Source: Candidatus Ideonella esbjergensis (lineage in GTDB: Bacteria; Pseudomonadota; Gammaproteobacteria; Burkholderiales; Burkholderiaceae_C). Taken from it: 64,000 nt of DNA. Both the position numbers and the translations under genes were made by a program. The stretch is from positions 62,001 through 126,000 of the forward strand of contig JADJLP010000013.1 of the NCBI GenBank assembly GCA_016710065.1. The letters are read 5' to 3'. Each line of letters opens with the position of its first letter. The stretch's first letter is position 1. Under the pieces are notes generated by a model. That model saw nothing but the letters and a program-made list of their open reading frames with translations. It searched no databases and was not told the DNA's origin. Positions 56,934 through 64,000 of the stretch are shown piece after piece.

Positions 56934-57847
56934 AAGACCTCGTCAGCCCACTCGCGCGGGCGCAGGAAATCGCTGTACAGCCTGGCCTCGGGCGTGCCGG
57001 GCTCGGGCACCCACTGGTAGCGCCAGTTCACCACCGGCGGCATGGACATCAGGATGGCCTCGGTGCGGCCACCCGATTGCAGGCCGAACAAGGTGCCGCG
57101 GTCGAACACCAGGTTGAACTCCACGTAGCGGCCACGGCGGTAGGCCTGGAATTCACGCTCGCGCTCGCCGTAAGGCATGTGGCGACGCTTCTCTGCGATG
57201 GGCACATAGGCCGCGAGGAAGGCATCGCCCACAGCGCGCGTCATCGCAAAGCTCTGCTCGAAACCCAACTCATTGAAATCGTCGAAGAAGATGCCGCCCA
57301 CGCCGCGCGGCTCGTTGCGATGCTTGAGGAAGAAGTATTCGTCGCACCAGGGCTTGAAGCGCGCATGCAGACCGGCCCAGGGCGAGAGCACATGCCTGCA
57401 GACGCGGTGAAAGTGCTGGGCGTCTTCTTCTATGCCGTAGTAGGGCGTGAGGTCCATGCCGCCGCCAAACCACACCACCGGCTCGCGGCCCGCAGGCAGT
57501 GCGGCAAAGCAGCGCACGTTCATGTGCACTGTGGGCACATAGGGGTTGCGGGGGTGGAAGACCAGCGACACGCCCATGGCTTCAAACGGCGCGCCCGCCA
57601 GTTCTGGCCGGTGGGCGGTGGCCGACGGCGGCAGCGCCTGGCCCTTCACATGGCTGAAGTTGCAGCCGCCACGCTCCAGCAAGTGGCTGTTCTCGATCAA
57701 ACGGGTGATGCCATCGCCTTCGAGCTTGCCGCCGGCCGGGCGCTGCCAGGCATCGGTGAGAAAAGGCTGGCCGTCAAGTTCGCCGGCGGCGTTGACGATG
57801 CGCTCTTGCAGGCCCAGGAAGTATTGGCGCAGTGCTTGTATGTCCAT
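56930..57847 (-). CDS. hemF: Oxygen-dependent coproporphyrinogen III oxidase
   Basis: 305 aa, family length. [67 protein letters not shown] and the C-terminal [20 protein letters not shown] are all diagnostic. Converts coproporphyrinogen III to protoporphyrinogen IX using O2. Between the acyltransferase (5-base gap) and nadD (4-base overlap). Confidence 0.97.
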   Translation of the reverse strand: MDIQALRQYFLGLQERIVNAAGELDGQPFLTDAWQRPAGGKLEGDGITRLIENSHLLERGGCNFSHVKGQALPPSATAHRPELAGAPFEAMGVSLVFHPRNPYVPTVHMNVRCFAALPAGREPVVWFGGGMDLTPYYGIEEDAQHFHRVCRHVLSPWAGLHARFKPWCDEYFFLKHRNEPRGVGGIFFDDFNELGFEQSFAMTRAVGDAFLAAYVPIAEKRRHMPYGEREREFQAYRRGRYVEFNLVFDRGTLFGLQSGGRTEAILMSMPPVVNWRYQWVPEPGTPEARLYSDFLRPREWADEVL

Positions 57848-57852
57848 GGCTT

Positions 57853-58509
57853 TCAGCCCTGTTTGAATTGGATGGGAGCGGCCTGCTGCGGCCGCTTGCC
57901 GATGACACCCGCGTAGGCGGCCTCGATGGCCGCCATGTCGGCCTGGGCGTTGCCAGTGAGCCGGAAGAACGGGCTCACGCCGACGCGCTTGCGGCCGTAA
58001 TCGAAGAACACCAGGCCCAGCGGCACATCGGCCCCCCGTGCGAGCTGGTAGAAGCCGGTGCGCCAGTGCGTGAGGTAGCGGCGCGTGCCCTCGGGCGAAA
58101 GGGCGAGCCAGAAGAAATCATCTTGCGCCTTGGCCTGCTTGATGTGCTCGACCATGGCGCCCACGATGCCGCGCGAGTTGCTGCGGTCCACCGGCACGCC
58201 ACCCAACCAGCGCAGCCAGGTGCCGAACAGCGGGATCTTGAACAGGCTGTCCTTGCCCCAGAAGCTCACCTGCAGGCCCAGCGCCCACTTGGTGAGCATG
58301 CCCAGCACAAAGTCCCAGTTCGAGGTGTGGGGGTAGCCGATCAGCACGCCCTGGCGGGCCGGCAGGCCGTCGAACACGATCTCCCAGCCGCCCAGGCGCA
58401 GCAAGGCAGCGGCCAGGCGGCTGCCCCTGGGCTTGGGCAGGCGCTCGGTGACAACGCTGGGCTGGTAGGCCGTCAACGCAGGCTCAGCGCTTGATGGCAC
58501 GGTGGCCAA
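57853..58509 (-). CDS. PlsC-like acyltransferase
   Basis: 218 aa. [10 protein letters not shown] is the H-x4-D acyltransferase motif, followed by [11 protein letters not shown] and [11 protein letters not shown] (the EGTR motif). One hydrophobic stretch near residues 65-85. The family acylates lysophosphatidate or similar acceptors at the membrane; the exact acceptor is unknown. The start at 58509 overlaps the end of purD by 26 bases; no other start gives the full domain. Confidence 0.82.
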   Translation of the reverse strand: MATVPSSAEPALTAYQPSVVTERLPKPRGSRLAAALLRLGGWEIVFDGLPARQGVLIGYPHTSNWDFVLGMLTKWALGLQVSFWGKDSLFKIPLFGTWLRWLGGVPVDRSNSRGIVGAMVEHIKQAKAQDDFFWLALSPEGTRRYLTHWRTGFYQLARGADVPLGLVFFDYGRKRVGVSPFFRLTGNAQADMAAIEAAYAGVIGKRPQQAAPIQFKQG

Positions 58510-59773
58510 TGTCGGTGCGCCACTGCGCGCCCTCGAAGCGGATGGGCTTGAGCGCCTCGTAGGCGCGTTGCTGGGCGGTCTTGGTGGTTTCGCCCAGCGC
58601 CGTCACACACAGCACGCGGCCACCGCTGGTCACCGTCTGGCCATTCAGCGCCGTGGTACCGGCGTGGAAGACCACGGCGTCTTCGGTGCCCGCTGCGTCG
58701 GCTGGCAGGCCGGTGATCACGTCGCCCTTGCGCGGCGTGCCAGGGTAGTTGCCGGCGGCCATCACCACGCCCAGCGCCACGCGGCGGTCCCAGACCAGTT
58801 CGCACCGATCGAGCGTGCCGTCGGTGGCATGCAGCATCACGTCCACCAGGTCGCTCTTGAGCCGCATCAGGATGGGCTGGGTCTCGGGGTCGCCCATGCG
58901 GGTGTTGAACTCCAGCGTCTTGGGGTTGCCCTGGGCGTCGATCATCAGGCCGGCGTACAAAAAACCGGTGAACGGGATGCCGTCCTTGGCCATGCCTTCG
59001 ATGGTGGGCAGGATGATCTCGTGCATGGCCCGCGCGTGCACGTTGGGTGTGACCACCGGGGCCGGTGAATAGGCGCCCATGCCGCCGGTGTTGGGCCCGG
59101 TGTCGCCGTCGCCTATGCGCTTGTGGTCCTGGCTGGTGGCCAGGGGCAGCACGTTCTTGCCGTCGCACAGCACGATGAAGCTGGCTTCCTCGCCTTGCAG
59201 AAATTCTTCAATCACCACCCGCGCGCCACCGGCGTTGTGCTGCACACCAAGCGAGCTGCCATCAAGCATGAAAGCTATCGCCTCGTGGGCCTCGGCCAGG
59301 CTCATCGCCACCACCACGCCCTTGCCCGCCGCCAGGCCGTCGGCCTTGACGACGATGGGCGCGCCGATCTTGTCCACATAGGCATGGGCCAGCGCAGCGT
59401 CGGTGAAGGTACCGTAGGCGGCGGTGGGGATGCCGTGGCGCTCCATGAAGGCCTTGGCGAAGGCCTTGGAGCTTTCCAGTTGCGCGGCGGCCTTGGTGGG
59501 GCCAAAGATGCGCAGGCCGCAGGCGCGGAAGATGTCCACCACGCCTTGCGAGAGCGGCGCCTCGGGGCCGACCACAGTCAGGCCCACCTTCTCCTTGACC
59601 GCGAAATCGGCCAGGGCTTGCGGGTCGGTGATGGCGATGTTGGTCAGCCGCTTGTCCAGGGCCGTGCCGCCGTTGCCGGGCGCCACGAAGACGTGCTGCA
59701 CACGCTCGCTGGCGGCCAGCTTCCAGGCCAGGGCGTGTTCGCGGCCGCCGTTGCCGATGACCAGGACATTCAT
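58484..59773 (-). CDS. purD: Phosphoribosylamine-glycine ligase
   Basis: 429 aa ATP-grasp enzyme. Starts [20 protein letters not shown], with [15 protein letters not shown], the ATP-grasp region [16 protein letters not shown], and [26 protein letters not shown]. Second step of purine synthesis. Overlaps yebC by four bases and the acyltransferase gene by 26. Confidence 0.97.
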   Translation of the reverse strand: MNVLVIGNGGREHALAWKLAASERVQHVFVAPGNGGTALDKRLTNIAITDPQALADFAVKEKVGLTVVGPEAPLSQGVVDIFRACGLRIFGPTKAAAQLESSKAFAKAFMERHGIPTAAYGTFTDAALAHAYVDKIGAPIVVKADGLAAGKGVVVAMSLAEAHEAIAFMLDGSSLGVQHNAGGARVVIEEFLQGEEASFIVLCDGKNVLPLATSQDHKRIGDGDTGPNTGGMGAYSPAPVVTPNVHARAMHEIILPTIEGMAKDGIPFTGFLYAGLMIDAQGNPKTLEFNTRMGDPETQPILMRLKSDLVDVMLHATDGTLDRCELVWDRRVALGVVMAAGNYPGTPRKGDVITGLPADAAGTEDAVVFHAGTTALNGQTVTSGGRVLCVTALGETTKTAQQRAYEALKPIRFEGAQWRTDIGHRAIKR

Positions 59774-60495
59774 TCGGAGAGTTCCGCGTTGTGGAAGACG
59801 TCTTGCACGTCGTCCAGGTCTTCGATCACGTCCAGCAGCTTCTGCATGCGCGCGGCGTCTTCGCCAGCGAGTTCGATGTTGTTCTCGGGCCGCCAGGTCA
59901 CCTCGGCCACTTCGGGCTTGAGTCCGGCGGCTTCCAGCGCGTGCTTCACGGCTTCAAAGTCGGGCGCGGCGCTCAGCACCTCGATGGCGCCGTCGTCATC
60001 GGTAACTACGTCCTCGGCGCCGGCCTCCAGTGCCACTTCCATCACCTTGTCTTCCGAGGTGCCGGGGGCAAAGATCATCTGGCCGCAGTGCTTGAACTGG
60101 AAGGCCACCGAGCCCTCGGTGCCCAGGTTGCCGCCGTACTTGCTGAAGGCGTGGCGGATCTCGGCCACGGTGCGCACGCGGTTGTCGGTCATGCAGTCGA
60201 CGATGATGGCCGCGCCGGCTATGCCATAACCCTCGTAACGGATTTCCTCGTAGTTCACGCCTTCGAGATTGCCGGTGGCCTTGTCGATGTTGCGCTTGAC
60301 GGTGTCGACCGGCAGGTTCACCGCCTTGGCCTTTTCCACGGCCAGGCGCAAACGCGGGTTGGCGGAAACATCACCGCCGCCCAGGCGCGCGGCCACCATG
60401 ATCTCGCGGATCACCCGTGTCCAGGCCTTGCCCCGCTTCTCGTCCTGCCGACCCTTGCGGTGTTGGATATTGGCCCATTTGGAATGCCCAGCCAT
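59770..60495 (-). CDS. YebC/PmpR-family regulatory protein
   Basis: 241 aa, family length, beginning [40 protein letters not shown] and [13 protein letters not shown] are typical. Members act as transcription regulators or, as recent work on the family suggests, help ribosomes translate polyproline stretches; the role here is not determined. First gene of the long minus-strand run to rng. Confidence 0.93.
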   Translation of the reverse strand: MAGHSKWANIQHRKGRQDEKRGKAWTRVIREIMVAARLGGGDVSANPRLRLAVEKAKAVNLPVDTVKRNIDKATGNLEGVNYEEIRYEGYGIAGAAIIVDCMTDNRVRTVAEIRHAFSKYGGNLGTEGSVAFQFKHCGQMIFAPGTSEDKVMEVALEAGAEDVVTDDDGAIEVLSAAPDFEAVKHALEAAGLKPEVAEVTWRPENNIELAGEDAARMQKLLDVIEDLDDVQDVFHNAELSE

Positions 60496-60637
60496 CGATT
60501 CGTTCTCCTGCACCGGGCCTGCGTCTCGCCGCAGCCAGGGCGTGTGTAAATTCTGGATAGACTCTGATTTTACCGGGCCGCCCTGCCCTCACTGTGTCGC
60601 GCACTGTCGCCGCACCCCACACGACCGAGGAATCACC

Positions 60638-62227
60638 ATGGCCGAGCCCATCCTGGTAGCCCAACACGGCACCGCTGAATGCCACCTGCTGCCCGCCCTG
60701 GCCAACCGCCACGGCCTGATCACCGGCGCCACCGGCACCGGCAAGACCATCACCCTGCAGACCCTGGCCGAGAACTTCTCCAAGCTGGGGGTGCCGGTGT
60801 TCATGGCCGACGTCAAGGGCGACCTCACCGGCATCACCCAGGCCGGCAGCATTTCGCCCAAGCTGGCCGGCATCCTGAAGGAGCGCGGCCTGCCCACGCC
60901 CGAATCCCTGGCCTGCCCGGCCACACTGTGGGACGTGTTCGGCGAAGCTGGCCACCCGGTGCGCGCCACCGTGAGCGACATGGGCCCGCTGCTGCTCACG
61001 CGCATGCTGGCGCTGAACGACACCCAGGCCGGCGTGCTGGCCCTCGTCTTCAAGATCGCCGACGACAACGGCCTGGCCCTGCTGGACCTCAAAGACCTGC
61101 GCGCCATGCTGCAGTACGTGGGCGACAACAGCAGCCAGTTCCAGACCGAATACGGCAATGTGAGTTCCGCCAGCGTCGGCGCCATCCAGCGCGGCCTGCT
61201 GCAGATCGAGGAGCAAGGCGCCGACAAGTTCTTCGGCGAGCCCATGCTCAACATTGGCGACTTCATGCAGACCGTGGACGGCAAGGGGGTGATCAACATC
61301 CTCAGCGCCGACAAGCTGATGAACGCGCCTCGCCTGTACGCCACCTTTTTGCTGTGGATGCTCTCGGAGCTGTTCGAGATGCTGCCCGAGGTGGGCGACC
61401 TCGAAAAGCCCAAGCTGGTGTTCTTCTTCGACGAGGCCCATCTGCTGTTCAAGGATGCCCCCAGCGCGCTGGTGGAGCGCATTGAACTGGTCGTGCGCCT
61501 GGTGCGCTCCAAGGGCGTGGGCGTGTACTTTGTGACGCAGAACCCGCTGGACGTGCCCGACACCGTGCTGGGCCAGCTGGGCAACCGGGTGCAGCACGCC
61601 CTGCGCGCCTTCACCCCGCGCGACCAGAAGGCGGTGAAGAGCGCCGCCGAAACCATGCGCGCCAACCCGGGGCTGGACATCGCCACCGCCATCACCGAGC
61701 TGGGCGTGGGCGAAGCGCTGATCAGCTTCCTCGACGAAAAGGGCCGCCCTTCGGTCACCGAGCGGGTGTTCGTGCTGCCCCCGGGCAGCCAGATCGGCCC
61801 CATCAAGCCCGAGCAACGCAAGGCCCTGATCGCCAACTCGCTGGTGGCCGGCGTGTACGAGAAGACCGTGGACCGCGAATCGGCCTACGAGAGCTTGAAG
61901 GGCCGCGCCGCCACCACCCAGGACCTGGGCGCGGCAGGCCCGGCCGGGGCCGGCGGCTCCATGGCCGACGAGGCAGTGGGTGCCACCCGCAATGCACCCC
62001 CGGTGGGCACCGCTGGCGCACCGGCCGAGGCCCAGGACGCCGGTGGCGGCCTGATGGGCCAGCTGGGCGGCGTGCTGTTCGGCAGCACCGGGCCGCGTGG
62101 CGGCCACCGCGAGGGCCTGGCCGAATCGGCGGCCCGCTCGGCCATGCGCTCAGTGGGCTCGGCCGTGGGGCGCGAGATCATCCGTGGCGTCCTGGGCTCG
62201 CTGCTGGGTGGCGGCAAGCGCCGCTGA
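60638..62227 (+). CDS. HerA-like helicase/ATPase, DUF853 (YjgR-type)
   Basis: 529 aa. Walker [12 protein letters not shown] (residues 30-40), [14 protein letters not shown], Walker [13 protein letters not shown] and sensor [20 protein letters not shown], the FtsK/HerA superfamily order. A Gly/Ala/Pro-rich stretch (about 430-470) leads to a C-terminal segment ending [19 protein letters not shown]. Cytoplasmic; biological role unknown. The start at 60638 has GAGGAA upstream. Confidence 0.88.
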   Translation: MAEPILVAQHGTAECHLLPALANRHGLITGATGTGKTITLQTLAENFSKLGVPVFMADVKGDLTGITQAGSISPKLAGILKERGLPTPESLACPATLWDVFGEAGHPVRATVSDMGPLLLTRMLALNDTQAGVLALVFKIADDNGLALLDLKDLRAMLQYVGDNSSQFQTEYGNVSSASVGAIQRGLLQIEEQGADKFFGEPMLNIGDFMQTVDGKGVINILSADKLMNAPRLYATFLLWMLSELFEMLPEVGDLEKPKLVFFFDEAHLLFKDAPSALVERIELVVRLVRSKGVGVYFVTQNPLDVPDTVLGQLGNRVQHALRAFTPRDQKAVKSAAETMRANPGLDIATAITELGVGEALISFLDEKGRPSVTERVFVLPPGSQIGPIKPEQRKALIANSLVAGVYEKTVDRESAYESLKGRAATTQDLGAAGPAGAGGSMADEAVGATRNAPPVGTAGAPAEAQDAGGGLMGQLGGVLFGSTGPRGGHREGLAESAARSAMRSVGSAVGREIIRGVLGSLLGGGKRR

Positions 62228-62337
62228 CCCCAAACCCCCTGGCCCCTCGCCTCAGCTTCGCGTTCAGAACACACAACCCCGCCCTATGCTCATAGGCTGT
62301 TCTCGGCGCATCGCAGCCGGCCGCAAAGGGTGGTTTC

Positions 62338-62477
62338 GTCATTCCCGTGAAAACGGGAATCCATGTCTTTGGCTTCGGCTGTGCCCGCGCCAGGTGGCCA
62401 GCCGGGGCCACACGACAGGTCGAAAAACCAGGATTCCCGCCTTCGCGGGAATGACGAGGCGAGGGTGCGGGAATGAC
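62338..62477. repeat. Paired dRS3-like repeat in the convergent gap 62228-62536
   Basis: Cores ATTCCC-N8-GGGAAT at 62341-62360 and 62433-62452, 72 bases apart (21 in the other two copies), plus an extra GGGAATGAC at 62469 one unit (22 bases) further. This 309-base gap holds no gene that I can support; the repeat hairpins may act as terminators for the flanking convergent genes. Confidence 0.85.
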
Positions 62478-62536
62478 GACAGGTGCTCAGCAACGACGGA
62501 CTGCGATGCGCCGAAGATGCCTATACGCCGGCACCT

Positions 62537-63529
62537 TCAGGGCTGAAGTACTTGCGAGTTCAACGCTGTGGGCGGCGTGCCGCCGATGAGTGCAGCGATG
62601 AGGTTGCTGGCCGCCAGCTCGCACATGGCCAGGCGCGTCGGGCCGCTCGCGCTGGCGATGTGGGGCGTGAGCACCACGTTGGGCACCGTGAGCAGATCCG
62701 GGTGCACGGCCGGCTCGCCCTCGTACACGTCCAGCCCGGCGGCGGCAATGCGCCGCTCGTGCAGCGCCCGGGCCAGGGCTGCGTCGTCTACCACGCCGCC
62801 GCGCGCCACATTGGTCAGCGTGGCGCTGGGCTTCATCAGCGCCAGTTCGGCAGCGCCTATCAGGTGGTGCGAGGCCGGGCTGTAGGGCACCACGATGACG
62901 AGGTGGTCTGCCTCGCGCAGCAACGCTTCCTTGCTCAGGTAGCGCGCACCCAGTTCGGCCTCTTCGGCCTCGCTGAGGCGGCTGCGGTTGTGGTATGCCA
63001 GCTTCATGCCAAAGCCCAGCGCGCCGCGCCGGGCGATGGCCTGGCCGATGCGGCCCATGCCCAGGATGCCCAGCGTCGCCCCGTGGATGTCGGCTCCGGC
63101 AAACAGGTCCACCTGCCAGGTGGTCCACTCGCCGCAGCGCAAGTAGCGCTCGCTCTCGGTGATGCGGCGGGCCGTGGCCATCATCAGCGCGAAGCCGAAA
63201 TCGGCAGTGGTTTCGGTGAGCACGCCGGGCGCGTTGCTCACCAGCACACCGCGCGCGGTGCAGGCCGGCACATCGATGTTGTTGTAGCCCACGGCCATGG
63301 AGCACACGGCCTTCAGGCCGGGGCAGGCTGCGATGAGCTCGCCGGTGATGGGCTCGGTGCCGGCCACGAACACGCCCTGGCAGCCTTGCAGGCGGGCGAT
63401 GAGCTCGGCCTGCGAGAGGGCGGTGTCGCTGTCGTGGGTGTCCACCTCGAAGTGCTCGCGCAGGCGGGCCACCACCGAGGGGAAGATGCGGCGTGCCACG
63501 AGCACGCGGGGGCGTTTGGAAGCGTTCAC
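62537..63529 (-). CDS. D-2-hydroxyacid dehydrogenase (glyoxylate/hydroxypyruvate reductase type)
   Basis: 330 aa from a GTG at 63529; no in-frame ATG near the N-terminus. NAD(P)-binding GATLGILGMGRIGQAIARRG, catalytic Arg in TNVARGGVVDD, Glu in GLDVYEGEP and His in LTPHIASAS. Resembles GhrB-type reductases. Starts 11 bases after the antiporter stop, so probably cotranscribed with it. Confidence 0.9.
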   Translation of the reverse strand: MNASKRPRVLVARRIFPSVVARLREHFEVDTHDSDTALSQAELIARLQGCQGVFVAGTEPITGELIAACPGLKAVCSMAVGYNNIDVPACTARGVLVSNAPGVLTETTADFGFALMMATARRITESERYLRCGEWTTWQVDLFAGADIHGATLGILGMGRIGQAIARRGALGFGMKLAYHNRSRLSEAEEAELGARYLSKEALLREADHLVIVVPYSPASHHLIGAAELALMKPSATLTNVARGGVVDDAALARALHERRIAAAGLDVYEGEPAVHPDLLTVPNVVLTPHIASASGPTRLAMCELAASNLIAALIGGTPPTALNSQVLQP

Positions 63530-63540
63530 GTTGGAAGGAT

Positions 63541-64000
63541 TCAGTGGGTGATGGAACCGGGGTGAAAGCCGATGGTGACCAGCATCAGCATGAAGCCGGC
63601 CACATAGGCCACCGGCACATACCAGCCGTGGCGCACCCAGGCCCCCACCGAGCGCGCCTGCGGGTACATGCTGGCAAGGGCCACGCCAGCCGAGGAGCCG
63701 AACCAGATCATCGAGCCGCCAAAGCCCACCGCATAGGCCAGGAAGCCCCAGTCGTAGCCGCCCTGCTTGATGGCCAGCGCGGTGAGCGGGATGTTGTCGA
63801 ACACGGCCGAAAGGAAACCCAGCCCCAGCGCCGAGTACCAGGACGCCGCTGGCAAATGCTCCACCGGCATCATCGACGCACACAGCACCAGCGAGAGCAG
63901 AAAAACCGAGCCTTTGAGCGCCCCTGGCAGTTGTGACCAGTCGGGACGGCGCGCCGGTGTGGTGAGCGCAATGGCCACCCACACCGCCACCCCCAGGAAG
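63541..64000 (-). CDS. NhaD-like cation:proton antiporter, 3' part, runs off the window
   Basis: C-terminal 152 residues with about four TM segments. SAVFDNIPLTALAIKQGGYD is the discontinuous-helix motif of the ArsB/NhaD (IT) superfamily, and FGGSMIWFGSSAGVALASMY the second. Ends GFHPGSITH. The first part lies beyond position 64000. Na+/H+ exchange is the most likely role; a citrate-type carrier of the same superfamily is possible. Confidence 0.8.
   Translation of the reverse strand, partial: FLGVAVWVAIALTTPARRPDWSQLPGALKGSVFLLSLVLCASMMPVEHLPAASWYSALGLGFLSAVFDNIPLTALAIKQGGYDWGFLAYAVGFGGSMIWFGSSAGVALASMYPQARSVGAWVRHGWYVPVAYVAGFMLMLVTIGFHPGSITH

Noticed and set aside
62228..62536. Possible small gene in the 309-base gap
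   Set aside because: Open frames here run through the dRS3-like repeat and its palindromes (peptides such as SFPRRRES), which arise wherever that repeat occurs.

Overview
The window is high-GC (roughly two thirds G+C by eye) chromosomal DNA with a Burkholderiales, most likely Comamonadaceae, character. The evidence is the housekeeping gene orders (nadD-rsfS-rlmH-maf-rng, ftsK-lolA-rarA, coaBC-dut), the protein flavour throughout and the LivHMGF cassette. The genus cannot be fixed by reading. There is no rRNA, CRISPR array, prophage or intact insertion sequence. The only repetitive DNA is three copies each of two short intergenic repeat families.

Layout. 1-3.3 kb: parE, a lytic transglycosylase and the 5' end of parC on the minus strand. 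3.4-7.5 kb, plus: an MFS transporter, a 48-aa membrane peptide, a methyltransferase, dapA and bamC. 7.5-9.6 kb, minus: an Ala-rich lipoprotein, an unknown protein and a RoxA-type ribosomal oxygenase. 9.7-12.6 kb, plus: a SlyD-like isomerase, an exported S1C protease and an FHA membrane protein. 12.6-15 kb, minus: UPF0149/coaBC/dut. 15-20 kb: DUF2252, psd, and a ZnuD-like TonB receptor with a His/Cys-containing exported partner. 20-23.6 kb: livHMGF without a binding protein. 23.8-31.3 kb: rarA, cheW, lolA, ftsK, a Crp-family regulator, trxB, rpmB and rpmG. 31.4-40 kb: a desaturase, an RsmB-type methyltransferase, purN, an EamA exporter, a rhodanese, a universal stress protein, a Tat-type dienelactone hydrolase, ppx, an ArsC-like protein and three tRNA-Lys genes. 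40-48 kb: tcdA, a YeeE transporter, cpoB-pal-tolB, msbA, an AhpD-like enzyme and an aldo/keto reductase. 48-52.6 kb: an exported GH2/GH3 glycosidase pair. 52.6-60.5 kb: a long minus-strand run yebC-purD-acyltransferase-hemF-nadD-rsfS-rlmH-maf-rng. 60.6-64 kb: a HerA-like ATPase, a D-2-hydroxyacid dehydrogenase and the 3' part of an NhaD-like antiporter.

Most genes are ordinary housekeeping. Five things stand out. (1) A GC-rich repeat family has three copies, and each copy lies inside a short reading frame whose stop codon overlaps or abuts the start codon of the next gene (parE, livF, maf). (2) Many genes have a -10-like hexamer only 6-10 bases before ATG and no visible Shine-Dalgarno, which suggests leaderless mRNAs. 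(3) Paired dRS3-like repeats (ATTCCC-N8-GGGAAT) occur three times; one lies in frame in the 5' end of the GH3 glucosidase gene and has grown into 21-bp tandem units. (4) A perfect LacI-family operator precedes the glucosidase gene, and an FNR-like box precedes the universal stress protein gene. (5) An exported S1C protease with an unfamiliar Cys-containing C-terminal domain overlaps an FHA-plus-five-TM protein gene.
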